64,000 nt of DNA from Daphnia pulex (lineage: Eukaryota > Arthropoda > Branchiopoda > Diplostraca > Daphniidae), in contig NC_060018.1 of the NCBI RefSeq assembly GCF_021134715.1, positions 4,543,501-4,607,500 on the forward strand, read 5' to 3'. The translations under genes were made by a program, and so were the position numbers. Positions within the stretch are counted from its first letter, which is position 1. Each line of letters begins with the position of its first letter. The notes beneath the pieces are model-generated. The model did no database searches. It saw nothing but the letters and a program-made list of their open reading frames with translations, and was not told the origin of the DNA. Of this stretch, positions 1-12,202 are shown one piece after another.

Positions 1-59
1 TTCAAAATCATTGAATTAGTTTGTGTTGATTTAGAAATTACATTAGTCAAGAATCCTAC

Positions 60-634
<575 letters not shown>

Positions 635-1261
635 TTTGCTGTTTTTTATGATTTTCAAAAAAACATCAAAACAGAAGTAAACAAAGGAAACAAGGAGTTT
701 GATCGAACAAAGGCGAAATCAAAACAATCAAAACCTCACAAGAATGAACAGGAAATTATAACTTCTACTCAGCCAATTAACAGACGACTAATCGCTCCAT
801 CTGTTATATTGAGAATCCATATCTACTTTTTGCGATCAATTATTCCCGTGGGTATAATAAACGCATTACTTTTCCAAGATAACCCGTACATATAATTGTT
901 TAAATTTTCGATTTAAGTCTCATATCACGTATTCATTAGTTTTCCTTTTCATTAATCATTGAAAAAAAAAATGATTAAGAATTGATTAGGTGAACAATAT
1001 AGGGGAATCGTACAACGTTGCACGGTTTAAGCAAAGCGTTACTTGGTAAGTTGCTGAAACCTTCGGAAACTGTCTTGCGGGGTTTTTCAAGAAAATTTCG
1101 TTTTTTCTTTCTATTAAAATCTAAAAACAAGAAACAGGTTTTCAACGAAGGCTCCGAATTCCGGTTTATCTAATCTACTGTGCTTCGAACGCTTGTTAAA
1201 ATAAAAATTGAATTTGATGGTTTTTAAAATATTACTTTCTGGAAAATATTTAATGTTTTTT
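635..1261. other. intergenic stretch between p38 start and NFKBIL1-like 3' end
   Basis: AT-rich sequence between two genes in the same orientation. It should contain the p38 promoter and 5' UTR. I see no coding region, no clear TATA box and no repeat. Confidence 0.5.
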
Positions 1262-1267
1262 TTTATT
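1262..1267 (-). terminator. poly(A) signal of the NFKBIL1-like gene
   Basis: An AATAAA on the minus strand lies about 27 nt past the stop codon at 1294-1296, implying a very short 3' UTR. Confidence 0.55.
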
Positions 1268-1293
1268 TACACAGCACAAGAATTTTGTCACTT

Positions 1294-2447
1294 TCACTTG
1301 TTAGTGACTGTAGAAACGCAGTTAAATGCATTCAAATATTGAGAAATTTCAGTAACTTTTTTCATAACATTTTCACGTATTTCTTCTTTTAAACGCACGC
1401 CAAATTTCTGAGAAAATTTATCTGGATGCCAAAGTCGCTGCAGCTCGCGCAATGCCTTCCTCTTGGCGTCAGGATCTACCAAATCCTTGACGTGCGCCAA
1501 TATAAGTTGTCCAATCGATTCAACATCATCTGTGGGCTTAAATGGGAGGTCTGATATTTCAATTTGATCTTCAGTTTGAATCAACAAACTAAGTTTGGTA
1601 AGGAATGTAGTAAGCTTTTGAGTAGCTTTAGCCTTTTTTCGAAATTCATTCCGCATTTCTTCATCCCGCAAGAATTGCTGTTGATCTTCCGTAGACCAGG
1701 ATGGCTTCAATTTTGGTGGGGATGGTGGTGTAATATGAAACTTTTGATATGACATTTTTTTCTTATGCTCATCAATCATTCTTTTGGCCCAGGAGTCATA
1801 AGATTCTGTTTCATTTACATCCTCTTGAACAAAATCTTCTTCATATTTTCCCCAGTGACTTCCATATTCATCATCTAGTTCTGCTGAAAGTTTCTTCTGC
1901 CATTCTTTTTCATCTTTCTGTTGAGAAAACTCTGTCTTTTTTTCATTTCCTCCTAAATGATACTCATAGACAGAATCAGCAAGATCCAAAAGATCTTTGG
2001 CAGTTTGGCCTTCCAGATTAGGTTGTGTTAATGAAACAGCCATTTCTTTAAGATGAGCAAGTATCATTTTCCTGTAAGCTAAAATATTTGAATGTACTAG
2101 TTTCTTTATTTACTATAGATTTCGAAAAATAACTTACCAGTTAAATATTCATTTCTCCCGTCAATTTTCATGATAGCTTTCAATGCCAGGTGAAGTGGTG
2201 TGTTGCCCTTGCAATCCATTGAAGTTGGGTCTCCAAGAGAATTTTCCAACAAGAACGCAACAATCTCATGTTTTCCTTGTCGACACGCCAGATGTAACAA
2301 TGTTTCTCCTTTTTTGTTGACACCTATCTCGTCCAGGTGGAGTTTAGCATACTTCCTTCTTCTTGCGTAATGTTTCAGTTGTTCAACATTATTGGATTTA
2401 ACGCAACTGATCAGCCTGTCAAACCGCTTCTTCGTTTTCGATGACAT
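1294..2447 (-). CDS. Nfkbil1: NF-kappa-B inhibitor-like protein 1 (ankyrin-repeat plus J-like C-terminus)
   Basis: Two exons, 2447-2138 and 2078-1294, flank a 59-nt intron and give 364 residues. Exon 1 encodes ankyrin repeats (GETLLHLACRQGKHEIVAFLL and NTPLHLALKAI, about residues 47-95). Exon 2 encodes a charged coiled-coil middle (EEMRNEFRKKAKA) and a C-terminal J-domain-like stretch with RELQRLWHPDKFSQKFG, the hallmark of the NFKBIL1 (IkBL) family. The acceptor at 2080-2079 was chosen because the nearer AG at 2073-2072 breaks the reading frame. NFKBIL1 is a nuclear protein linked to mRNA processing and NF-kappa-B regulation in vertebrates; its role here is inferred. It is divergent from the tango gene, with about 550 bp between start codons. 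Confidence 0.9.
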
Positions 2448-2999
2448 CGGAAAACATAAATAAAAACCAAGTTGTCTAAGTTACAATGTAAAGATTACGG
2501 AAGTAAAGGAACTCGAGCTTTTCTACATTTTTATTTTTGTTTTAATTCGTCTGCTATTTGTTAGTGTTGCCATTTGTTAAGTTGCGGATTAAAGTTTCGT
2601 TGACAGTCCAATAATTTTTCAGAACCTATCACAAAAAAATATTTATTGAAATTTGATACTTTGAAAAATTTATATCAGTTTTTAAAATAAAGTTTTACCG
2701 GTCCAAAGTTCGATTTGGAAAAGAATCAAAAAGTTCTCTCCCTCTTCGTATTCCATGTTGCCACGTTCAGAGAAAACATGGCGCTAGGCGTATTGTGACG
2801 CGAAGAAGTTGGTTTCTAGCTCTACGCAGTGAAAACTGACATTTTTAAAGTTTATTTGCACAGATAAAGCAAAACTACAAATAGTTTGTGTACAACACGT
2901 TTAAACTGTGAAGACTTGATCGGAGAAGGTCTAATTCGGAGTATTGGGAGGAATCTAAGGTTGAGGGACATTTTTGACAGCTTTGTTCCTTTTTCCTTC
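2448..2999. promoter_or_regulatory. shared divergent promoter region, NFKBIL1-like / tango
   Basis: The two start codons (2447 minus, 3000 plus) face away from each other across 552 bp. No TATA box is visible. This interval must hold both 5' UTRs and transcription start sites, but I cannot place them from sequence alone. Confidence 0.5.
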
Positions 3000-5900
3000 A
3001 TGGACATCCATTTAGCAGGACTTCATCAACTGTCTGGTAATTGCCTTTAGGTTTATTTGTTATCAAGAAATTGTATATCTTAAAAATCTGTTTTTATCAC
3101 GCTTAAGATGTTTTACTATGTACCCAATTTTATATTGGGCGTAAAGCCAGGGGAAAAGCTAAAGTGCATTATACCATTATAACCAACCACTTAAGTGATT
3201 GAATGTAAAGCAGAATAGAGATTTTCTTACTAGTGTACAGGAAACATATCTAAATTTTCTTATTTTTTCAATTATCAAATGATTATACTGTAACATTGTG
3301 TTTACTACTACCTCAGATGGGTTTCCCGCAATAACCCTAGTTGTGTTTAATGTAGCTCAAGTTAATTTCTTTATAATGGGTTCAAGAGTTCAGTGTGCAA
3401 AAGAATTTATTCAGCAGGTCAGGCACCTTTTTCCCCTCATTCCCACATCTATTATGTCATTAGGCAACAAAGCAAAAGCAGCTTCCCTTATCTTCCCCTG
3501 ATTGTTTCTTTGTTTCAGATCGTGTATAAAACGTCTCCTTTTCGCTGATGCAAAGGACAAATAGTTTCGTACAAAAAAAAAGGTTTTGTTTTCATATCCG
3601 CTTTAATAAACTGGGTTGGATGATTTGCGATGTTATCGATTTCTAAGTTATCAGTTGCGTGGGAAAATGTTAGCTTGAACGTTAGTTGCGGGAGAGAAAA
3701 AGGAAAGCTTGCTTTCAGCTGCTGAGGGTCAACAGTCTTCTTGGGGCATGGATCTATCGCCTGAGGCAAAATTTCCTCTCTTCTCCCGTCAGTTTTATCT
3801 CGTTTCCATGAGACTTAGACTTGAAAATTCTTTTCACGTTTTCGTACTCTTCACCCGTGGATTCCAGTATCCCGCGTTCATCCGCTCATTAAGTTGTCCA
3901 ACCTCCCTTTTTTTTTCTTCTTTATTGTCTGGTTGGTTCCATGGTGCGCACGTTTGCTAGATGGTAATTTATGAAAATGAACTGACGTAATGTCTTCTGT
4001 TGTTTGCTTGTATTTCTCACAGGATCAGACTGTCGGCAAAAAAGGCAACCCGATTCTCTTGGGTAAGTCCTCTAGCGCACATTCTACCCACTACCCAACA
4101 CAGGAAGATTGATCACCATCAGAGTCGATTGTTGTTGCTCAGCCGGAACCGAAAAAAAAGCCATTTTCCTAAATAGTAAAGATCAGACAAAGACATTCTC
4201 CTCCTACCGGCCTCTTCCCGTACAAATATTCAGTCACGATTCGAGATAGAAGCGTTCGAACTTCGAGGTCAACATTTAAAGAATTCTTTATAGAAGTACT
4301 GAAGGCATCCGCATCCGACTTGCGCGAGTGTTGCCCATTTGTGATTCACAAACTTTTGTCTGTGATCTAATGCAGTAGTGTTTTACTTATTTAAAAATGT
4401 TTGAGTGTTAAACGTTTTCTCATTTTCTTCACTTTGATCAGTTCGGACGACGAAGGAAGTACCAGCAAATTCGGCAGGATGGAGGACGACAATATGCAAG
4501 ACAAGGAGCGGTTTGCCAGGTAAGAATTAGCACCTAGTTGTACACAATTGTGAGACGTCTGTTCCTATTAGGAAAGGGTCCGATTAGTTTGTAAGTGTCG
4601 AAAAGTCTGCAGATGTTGTCCGCCGCCCTTTTATTTTTTATGTAGGGAGAACCATTGCGAAATCGAGCGCCGAAGGCGCAACAAAATGACGGCTTACATC
4701 ACGGAGCTGTCTGATATGGTGCCCACTTGTTCAGCACTGGCCCGCAAACCAGACAAGCTGACGATTCTTCGAATGGCTGTAGCCCACATGAAAGCTCTCC
4801 GAGGTCTGATTTTCTACATTGCCAATCACGGACTTGTTCATTACATTTCTTTCTTGTTTTCGTTCAACAGGAACGGGAAATACAAGCGCCGATGGGACCT
4901 ACAAACCTTCCTTTCTCACGGATCAAGAATTGAAGCACTTGATTCTTGAAGCAGCCGACGGCTTTCTTTTTGTGTCGGCTTGTGACACTGGCCGTTTGAT
5001 TTACGTTTCCGATAGTGTGACTCCAGTCCTCCACCAAGGTCAAAGTGACTGGTTCGGCTCTTGTCTGTACGACCACTTGCATCCGGACGACGTGGAGAAA
5101 GTCCGTGAGCAACTGTCTACCCAGGAGCCTCCTAATGCCGGTCGTATTCTCGACCTAAAAACAGGAACGGTCAAAAAAGAGGGGCATCAATGTAAACATT
5201 TTTTACCATGAAATTTCATTGATTTCTTTTTTTAACCACTTCATTTATATTTCAATCGTAGCATCTATGCGGTTATGTATGGGTTCGCGCCGAGGGTTCA
5301 TCTGCCGAATGAGGTTGGGGCAAGTGTCACCAGATCCTCTTACATCACCACCAGGTAGTAGTGTATTGTTGAACAACTTTGTGAATTCTGTTGACACCAT
5401 TTATCTTCAGGCCCTCTACATCGACTACGCCAACGTTCCGCCTTAGGTCCCTCGCGCGATGGCCATCATTATGCCGTCGTTCATTGCACAGGATACATCA
5501 AAAATTGGCCGCCTAGTGGCGTACCGATGGATCGAGGAGTTGATGATGATTCTCACTCTGGATCTCACTGCTGTCTAGTGGCCATTGGTCGCCTTCAGGT
5601 CACTTCTACTCCAAATACTTCTGACCTAGTTGGATCCAATTCCGCCGCAGAGTTCATCTCACGTCATTCGGCTGATGGCAAATTCACTTTTGTTGACCAG
5701 CGTGCACTCAATTTGCTCGGCTATTCTCCTCCTGAACTGCTAGGCAAAATCTGCTTCGATTTATTCCACCCGGAAGATGTCAGCCATATGAAAGAAAGTT
5801 TTGAGCAAGTTCTCAAACTGAAAGGCCAGGTGATGTCGGTCATGTACCGATTCCGATCAAAGTCGCGTGACTGGATCTGGCTTCGAACATCTGCGTTTGC

Positions 5901-6961
5901 TTTTTTGAACCCGTACACTGATGAAGTTGAATATATCGTCTGCACCAATACGTCGGCCAAGTAAGTCCACTTGTTTTCAGTTATGATATTTTTCTTTTCT
6001 GTTCATCTAGACTGAATTTGTTTGTTTGTTTGTTTTCCTTGTTAGATCTTTGCACCATACTGGTGATGCGACTGTTTCTGGAGAAGTTTCAGGAACAGTA
6101 GTCGATCCCACAGCTGTTGGGGCGACAAGTAGTGGGTTGGTGTCTGCCTACGGTCACGCCAGCCAAGATTACGGACGAAGCGCACGTGAAGTTTATCATG
6201 CACAGTCGCTGTCTGAAGGTCAAGGACGCCCGAATAGTAATCAGACCATGTATAATCCTTCAGCTGCTGCCTCGTCACAGTACGAAACAGCGTCAGCACA
6301 GTCTGTCGAAGGTTCATCCAATTCTGTGTTGAACCGAATACCCTCGGGTAGCAGTACGAAACAGTCGCCAAGCCCTACCGCCTCGGCAGGGTATGATAGA
6401 TGCTTCATTCAATTTGTCTTGTTCTTATTAAACAATTTCTCTCCTTAGAAGTACTGCCTGGTCAACACACGCTACTGCACCGGGTGGCTACTCCGCTTAC
6501 GAAGGAATAAGCCCATCAAGATCTCCAGGTATTTTCCCCTGACAAATGAAAAATATTGTACTATTCTTAATGTTATTTTATAATGAATGGCAGGAGGAAG
6601 TTCTGGTCCAACTTACACGCAGCTAGGCAGCTCTGCAACAACTGGCCGAGCTGGATACCACCAAAGTTCAGGTAAATTGATTTATTTGGTTAATTATTTT
6701 GAAAGCTTATATTAAATGGTAATTTAAACAGGACTTTGGCACTGGCAATCACCCGTAGTTCCTCCCGCGGAATCTAGCCCGAATAACGGAGGTCCCACTG
6801 GCGGAGGGGTTGCAGGTGGTGGAGTTGGTGTGCCAACTACATCATCGGCCAGTCATCCTCCTCAAGGATCTGAATTAGTGACGGACATGCTTCAGATGTT
6901 GGATCACTCTGGTGCGTCAGGTTTCGAAGATCTGAACATGTTTTCGTCAAACTTTGAGTAA
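3000..6961 (+). CDS. tgo: Tango / ARNT, class II bHLH-PAS transcription factor
   Basis: Nuclear dimerisation partner for class I bHLH-PAS proteins (Trachealess, Single-minded, Sima/HIF-alpha, AhR families). Eleven coding exons join in phase to 669 residues: 3000-3036, 4023-4062, 4442-4519, 4646-4803, 4871-5191, 5262-5354, 5411-5960, 6046-6390, 6449-6528, 6594-6671 and 6732-6961. The basic region reads [14 protein letters not shown], followed by helix-loop-helix ([17 protein letters not shown]) at about residues 53-105. PAS-A starts near [23 protein letters not shown] (about 320-425) includes [16 protein letters not shown] and EVEYIVCTN. The tail is Ser/Gly/Gln-rich with [15 protein letters not shown] and TDMLQMLDH, the C-terminal motifs typical of insect Tango. 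They argue against Cycle/BMAL. Exon 1 is separated by a 986-nt intron; the start is the only ATG giving a phase-compatible exon. The exact N-terminus could vary by alternative first exons. Confidence 0.95.
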
Positions 6962-8720
6962 CGTTAAACCCCTCCCCCCTCTCCCTCCCCCTTAAAAAAA
7001 TAGTTGCATCTTTTGTGCTCCTACTACATGTTGTATTGTTGAGGTCATTCATCTCCATCCTTGAGAACTGTTGCCGTGCACTCCGAGCGTATTTGTTTTT
7101 ACCCATATGTCCCTCCCCACACCCATCAGCATCGGAGCGGCATGCCATATGAGTGCATTTTTTTTTCCTCTTTAAAAATTAAATTTGTTTTATTATGCAT
7201 TGAGCATTGTAAACAAGGGCTTTACTTTTCCAGTTCTTTATTTTAACGAATAACGTCAGTAAGTGGGTCTCAAATTCTTGACCAATAAGAAATCAGCAGC
7301 ACCCGAATGTTTTATAGTTCAAGAGCTGGCCCACCACGATCCAATTTGCATTTCTTTTCTAAAGAGAGAATTAATGCTGTTTCATGTTTTGTCAATTTTC
7401 TTTCAAAATTGATTTAGTTTGGTAGCTTTTTTATTTCTAAATGGAATAGTGCAAGTTTTTTTTTTAATATGTATGAATGTTAATCTTTTTTCTTTCTTTC
7501 TGTTTCATCACGTATTGATAACCAACCCCTTGTGCTCATGATTGAAATTGAGCAGCTTCTTGAATGTGAAGGCGAATGGGATAACCTTCCTTCTTGTCGA
7601 GACAATCGTCACCTGTGGCGTTCCGTTTACACACTCACCTTCTCCCTCAATAACCCTAATTTCTTCTCAGTAATTTGTAAAACTGTCAAGTCGTGAAAGT
7701 GGGAAGAAAAGTTTGAGTTGGCTTGTTTTACGATCTCGTCGAAACATCATGCCATCATATCACCTCTCTGTTTTTCATTTTCGTAAAGATCAAAATACCT
7801 AACTTCACTTATCTACCCACCACATGTACTACCCTCAACCATTTTTTTTTTTACTTTCTCCATTTTCCCTCTCCGTCTCTTTTAACAGATAGACAATACG
7901 TGAACCCATTCCTATTGTGAGCTGCACAATCTTGATCTAGTACCGTCGTAATATCGTAGACTCGAAACATGCAATTATATATTTTATGAACTTGAATGAA
8001 TGATGTTGTCTATGACTTTTCCTCGGTGTTGTTTTCTTAATTTCCTACATGGCGAAACCAAACGAATCTTAACGAGGTGGCTAAACCACAACTGTATATG
8101 CAATGCGTCCTTCGGAGGGAATAACGCGAAAAAACGTTTTACGCAGTTTTGTTATCCGGGCGTAGTGTATTGACGTAAACAGTGGACTACATTCCCATCT
8201 GACATTTTAGCTTCCATTTGTCACACCTGCAGGATAAAGAATCACACGTCAAAGAATGGTGCGATTTGCAAAGCAGTAGAAATTTTGGTTATCCTTCTAC
8301 AACTCCTCCATCCTAATTTTGAAAACGATTCTGGTTTTTGTGGTTTTTGGAAAGAGATTGGTGGGATTTTGTCCCCGTATCTAAGACGCTGAAAGGAAAT
8401 CCCGTGGTAAATAAACGACCACATTGTACGAACATGCTAGCCAAGATTAGCGAAAATGAGATAGGTTAACAATTTCTTACGTATGCCGAATGACGTACAA
8501 AATCACGTCTTTTAGCTGGGAAATTGAAATAGGATGTAATAATGCCCGACTGCGCGGCATGCGTACATACTTTCCCGTTTGCCAAAAGAATGGACGCGCA
8601 CTTTGGTTGTTGTACAGTTTTCACTCGCGGGACCCGTTCCGCTTCCACCTATGCTACACTGACACGGATTTCCTACATGCTCGCTCCATTCCATTCGGAG
8701 GCTTGATTGCTAACCGATTC
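6962..8720. other. tango 3' UTR and intergenic sequence
   Basis: Downstream of the tango stop lies T-rich sequence with C-rich runs near 6969-6992, probably a long 3' UTR. I see no canonical AATAAA that clearly ends it, and no supported coding region up to the next promoter. Confidence 0.4.
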
Positions 8721-8725
8721 AAGAA

Positions 8726-8760
8726 TATATAAGATGCGGTACGAGCCGTCGATCCATCAG
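8726..8760 (+). promoter_or_regulatory. TATA box and initiator of the IL-17-like gene
   Basis: TATATAA at 8726-8732 is followed about 30 bp later by CATCAG (8755-8760), a reasonable arthropod initiator. The ATG follows at 8844. A strong TATA promoter fits an inducible gene; that last point is inference. Confidence 0.6.
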
Positions 8761-8843
8761 AACGGTTTTCTTCATTGGGAACGACACTTAATCCCACTTA
8801 GTTTTTGTTTCGCCGCTCCCTGTTTCGTTCCAGTCCAACAATC

Positions 8844-9326
8844 ATGAAGTTTTTAAGCATTTGCATTGCTCTTTTGCCTACTGTTTGCGTTTTGGTACCT
8901 TACTGCTTTGCCATACCGTTGTTGGAGTCTGTACAGCACAACGAAAGTCTCCGCATTCAAGGAGCGCAATCATCGCAAAGAAATGTCGATGCAGTTCAAC
9001 TGTTTCCGACTGTTTCCATCTCCACTGAAGTCGAGGACCTGGGTAATCATTCGGAAACTCTGTGTCCTTTCCGCGTGGAAAATAGAACGTTGGAAATGGA
9101 TCATCACCTAGGAAACTTTGTCATCGAGTACACCGAAATCGTTTGCCGGGGATCGTGTAAGCATTGCAACGCTGGCCGCAGTTGCAAGCAAATTATGACG
9201 CTGCTGGAAATCAATCTCAACAACACTGTTACCGGACTGATGGAAAATGTTGTCTCCACTGGCGTCGCGATGGGCTGTACCTGTACTCCTGACGATTCCG
9301 GAGCTTCCGGCGAAGACATCCCTTAG
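8844..9326 (+). CDS. secreted cysteine-rich protein, IL-17-like cystine-knot candidate
   Basis: A 160-residue protein in one uninterrupted exon. Residues 1-26 form a signal peptide (MKFLSICIALLPTVCVLVPYC...A). The mature half holds CPFRVENRT, then FVIEYTEIVCRGSCKHC, and ends with VSTGVAMGCTCTPDD. The paired patterns E-x-x-C-x-x-x-C and GCTC-x-P correspond in spacing and order to the conserved cysteines of the IL-17 fold, where the chain closes with an almost identical VGCTC motif. Several N-x-S/T sites suggest glycosylation. IL-17-like secreted proteins are known in arthropods and molluscs. Other cystine-knot ligands such as trunk/PTTH-like factors remain possible because overall similarity is low. 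The start is the ATG at 8844 in a good context, immediately followed by the hydrophobic signal. A TATA box lies upstream and a poly(A) signal downstream. Confidence 0.6.
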   Translation: MKFLSICIALLPTVCVLVPYCFAIPLLESVQHNESLRIQGAQSSQRNVDAVQLFPTVSISTEVEDLGNHSETLCPFRVENRTLEMDHHLGNFVIEYTEIVCRGSCKHCNAGRSCKQIMTLLEINLNNTVTGLMENVVSTGVAMGCTCTPDDSGASGEDIP

Positions 9327-9363
9327 AAACTAAATTTTACCATCCGAGTCTATATTATAATTC

Positions 9364-9369
9364 AATAAA
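9364..9369 (+). terminator. poly(A) signal of the IL-17-like gene
   Basis: AATAAA 38 nt past the TAG stop at 9324-9326. Confidence 0.7.
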
Positions 9370-9930
9370 ATCTCAAATTTGTTATTTATGGATAACCGAG
9401 TCATTGTTTTGGTGGTTTAATGTACGAAGACTTTTTGCATTGTTAATGAATGTGTATATGGTTTTCTGATTGATTACTGTTCCTGTGATTTTTAATTTAT
9501 GATTTCAATAAGTTAAAGTGTTCTAATATTGTTGAGTTTAATAGAAATGTCCTTCAAAGACAAATTTTTCACTCCTTGCACTGACTGTCAATCCTGCCAG
9601 TCACATCTGTAATTAAATGGTTAAAAAAGTGTTTTCACCTACAAATGATATGCACATCCTTATATACCCCATCACTTAAGGAAATTGGCAACATGTTCTA
9701 AATTTTATTTGGTGGATTTATTCGAGTTTTTGCGTGTTAAAAATTGTAGGTACGGAAACAACACGAACAGAAAATAGCCTGAATCGGTTATTAATATTAG
9801 CTAAATCATGACAAACAATACAAGCAATAACACTAATAAATACAATCAAACGTGTCGTGTAGTGGGTTTGCTTAAAACTGGGTTCGATATAGTCATCATC
9901 ACCGGGGTATAGATTAAAATAATTGCATGT
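9370..9930. other. convergent intergenic region
   Basis: AT-rich sequence between the plus-strand IL-17-like gene and the minus-strand PLCXD gene. Minus-strand AATAAA motifs (TTTATT on plus near 9706 and 9717) may end the PLCXD transcript. Nothing else is seen. Confidence 0.4.
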
Positions 9931-11803
9931 TCAGTTTAAATTCGTAGTGGTAATAACCGGTAAATTTGGCGCTACGATTGCTGTCGTGTTATTCTTGGGC
10001 CTTCGTCTGCGTGCAGTTATTCTCGGTGAGGGACTGGTCGTGTCTAGACTTATAGGGGTCGTTTCCGAAGTCGATTCAGCAAAGTCGAGGTTACGAGGCC
10101 CTAGATAAAATCTCCGTCTATCGGTTGCTGTCGACCGTTCTTCCGCTGCCGTTTGCTGGATTGTCGTGGCACTCGAAAGGGTAGTGGGAACTACGCTGGA
10201 GCAACGAGCACGTTTGAGACTGGCGTCGATAGCCACGTCGATGATATCGGTAGAATGGAAAAAGTCGACAGCGGCGATACTGGTCGTCTTCCACCAGAGA
10301 TCACGATACCAAGTCGTCACGTTCCTGGCCACATTATCCGCCAATTTTCTGAGCCCGTCATTAGGACGAAACAAAACGTCCATTGTTGATGGAGTCAATT
10401 CTGCCATGGCAGCCCAAAAGTAATCGGAATCGAATCGCTTGTGATCAATAACCGACAAATATCTGTAGAGATCGTCGACGTTTCTTTTGTCACCCCATTC
10501 CTGGGCGCAAAGTCTAAATGTTATTCACAATTAAACAGAAATAAATAAAATTAAACGAACCTGAGGAATGGATGGCCAAAGGAAAGGATGAGATGAGCGG
10601 GTCCAATCATCCGCATAGACAATGATAAGAGTTCGATTGATTGCCCACAGATCATTCATCGTCGTCATGGGGCCGAAGCTGGACGGCACCATGTAATCGC
10701 CCAGCTTATCCGACAACAATTTAACCAATCGGTCGTGAGTTTCTCTGTTGCGCAGTGTGTTTTGACTGAAGCCCACTGGGAAACGGTGGAAATCGAGAAT
10801 GACGATTTCGCGTGTCACTGTTTCAGAAAATAACCCAAAACTGATTAGATATTTTTAAGTGAGTTGGTTTGAAATTATTAAAAGATTCGAGAACCTTCCA
10901 AGAAATTTTTCAAATCTTCAATTAGGAAACGGAGAGGATTGACTCGGGCGTAGTTGTGATTCAACCAAAATTTGTCATCCCTTTCTGGGTAATAGCCGAC
11001 ACGAACATCGAGATATCGGATTCCTATTATAATAGGCCAACATTTTTGTTATATAAGGTCGGTTGAATTCAATAGAAAATGCTCCTTGCCGTAGGATAGC
11101 GAGTGGAAAATGTCTTCATCTTGGCAGATTAGATATCGCATGAAAACTCCAGGGAATAAATGGAAAACGAGGTCATTTTCAAAATCCAGCATAAAAAACT
11201 AATTGATCGATATTAAAACTGCTAGGCCTATATACCTGTATCGCTTGAATGGCCGTTGTACGGACGATAGCTTCCGGAATTGTGTGTACCCGGAAGGAAT
11301 AGTTGGTAAAGAGGCACAGAACCGAGTTTTTCCCTGTCCCAAGTGTAACCATAATGTGTGAAGTAACGGGAAATGACTGAAACCCAATCGAAATTACCTA
11401 TTTTGCCACATCCACGAAGGACGAAGTTTGATGCAATTACTGCTGACGGTAACTCCGTTGCGGACGTAGCCGATCCAGAAGCCGAGGCAGGACGAATCTC
11501 CAGTGAAAAGATGTCGGTCGACGGCGGGGAATCCGAACTGAACGTCGGTTTTGTGGTAGCCGCTGTTCTTTCCTGTTGCCACAGCGATCTGGCGGAGCGG
11601 AAGCGTCGGGTTGTTTGTAGGGTCGTGCTCATAGAGACCAATCCAGTCGCCGGGTTGAGAGGCCGCTCCATTGCCGTGCCAGTTGAGTTCGATTTGCCTC
11701 TGCTGGCTGTTACCACCGGGCAAACTCTTGGCCAGCGGCGATAGTGTTAGGAATACCCTGGGACTCTCGGCGGGCGGATAGAGCGGACTTGTCCAGCATT
11801 CCT
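9931..11803 (-). CDS. PI-PLC X-domain protein (PLCXD-like), paralogue A; first exon not located
   Basis: Predicted phosphatidylinositol-specific phospholipase C X-domain protein. Seven in-phase exons: 11803-11398, 11333-11236, 11146-11090, 11023-10895, 10817-10561 and 10500-9931, plus an upstream exon I could not find. The N-terminal part has a beta-sandwich-like QRQIELNW...GDWIGLYEHDP. The catalytic region includes LYQLFLPGTHNSGSY (first catalytic histidine), IRYLDVRVGY, WLNHNYARV (second histidine, Asn where Gly is usual), and VTREIVILDFHRF. AELTPSTMDVLF follows, then a basic, Thr/Ser-rich tail of about 100 residues (ARRRRPKNNTT) absent from paralogue B. The intron 11397-11334 (64 nt) explains an apparent frame shift after RPSWMWQN. 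The intron 11089-11024 starts with GC, not GT. It lies in tandem with paralogue B, whose stop is about 400 bp upstream. Substrate and secretion are inferred. Confidence 0.8.
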
Positions 11804-12202
11804 CTGAAAGAAAATTACATGCAGAGCACACATAGATATGTTGACGTCCAATTGATAACCACGTCAATACTGTTGATCAACCTGTCAATCGCGAACCCAG
11901 TAAAGCCGTTTATCTGACGGACGCGCGTCATCCGTGCAACAACCACCGTAACCTTATCATTACGGTTCACATGTTTGTTTGGTTTATTCCCGTGTCAATA
12001 ATATTTTTGGTATCAATTTCTTTTTTTATTATTATTTTGTTTGTTAAAATGTCAAGGAAATCTGAAGCAAACACCAGCAATAAGTCAACCACCACCACCT
12101 TTCCCGACGAGCTGCGGTCGTGGTAGTGTATAATAAAAATGGAAGATAAGCGGCACGACGGGTCGACACTATAAGGAATTTGAATCTCTGAACTCTTCTT
12201 GA

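Noticed and set aside
11228-11402. Apparent frame shift in PLCXD paralogue A after RPSWMWQN, suggesting a pseudogene
   Set aside because: A 64-nt intron (11397-11334) with good GT and AG sites restores the frame and aligns with paralogue B.
11373-11744. 123-codon plus-strand open frame inside PLCXD paralogue A
   Set aside because: Antisense shadow of a well-supported exon.
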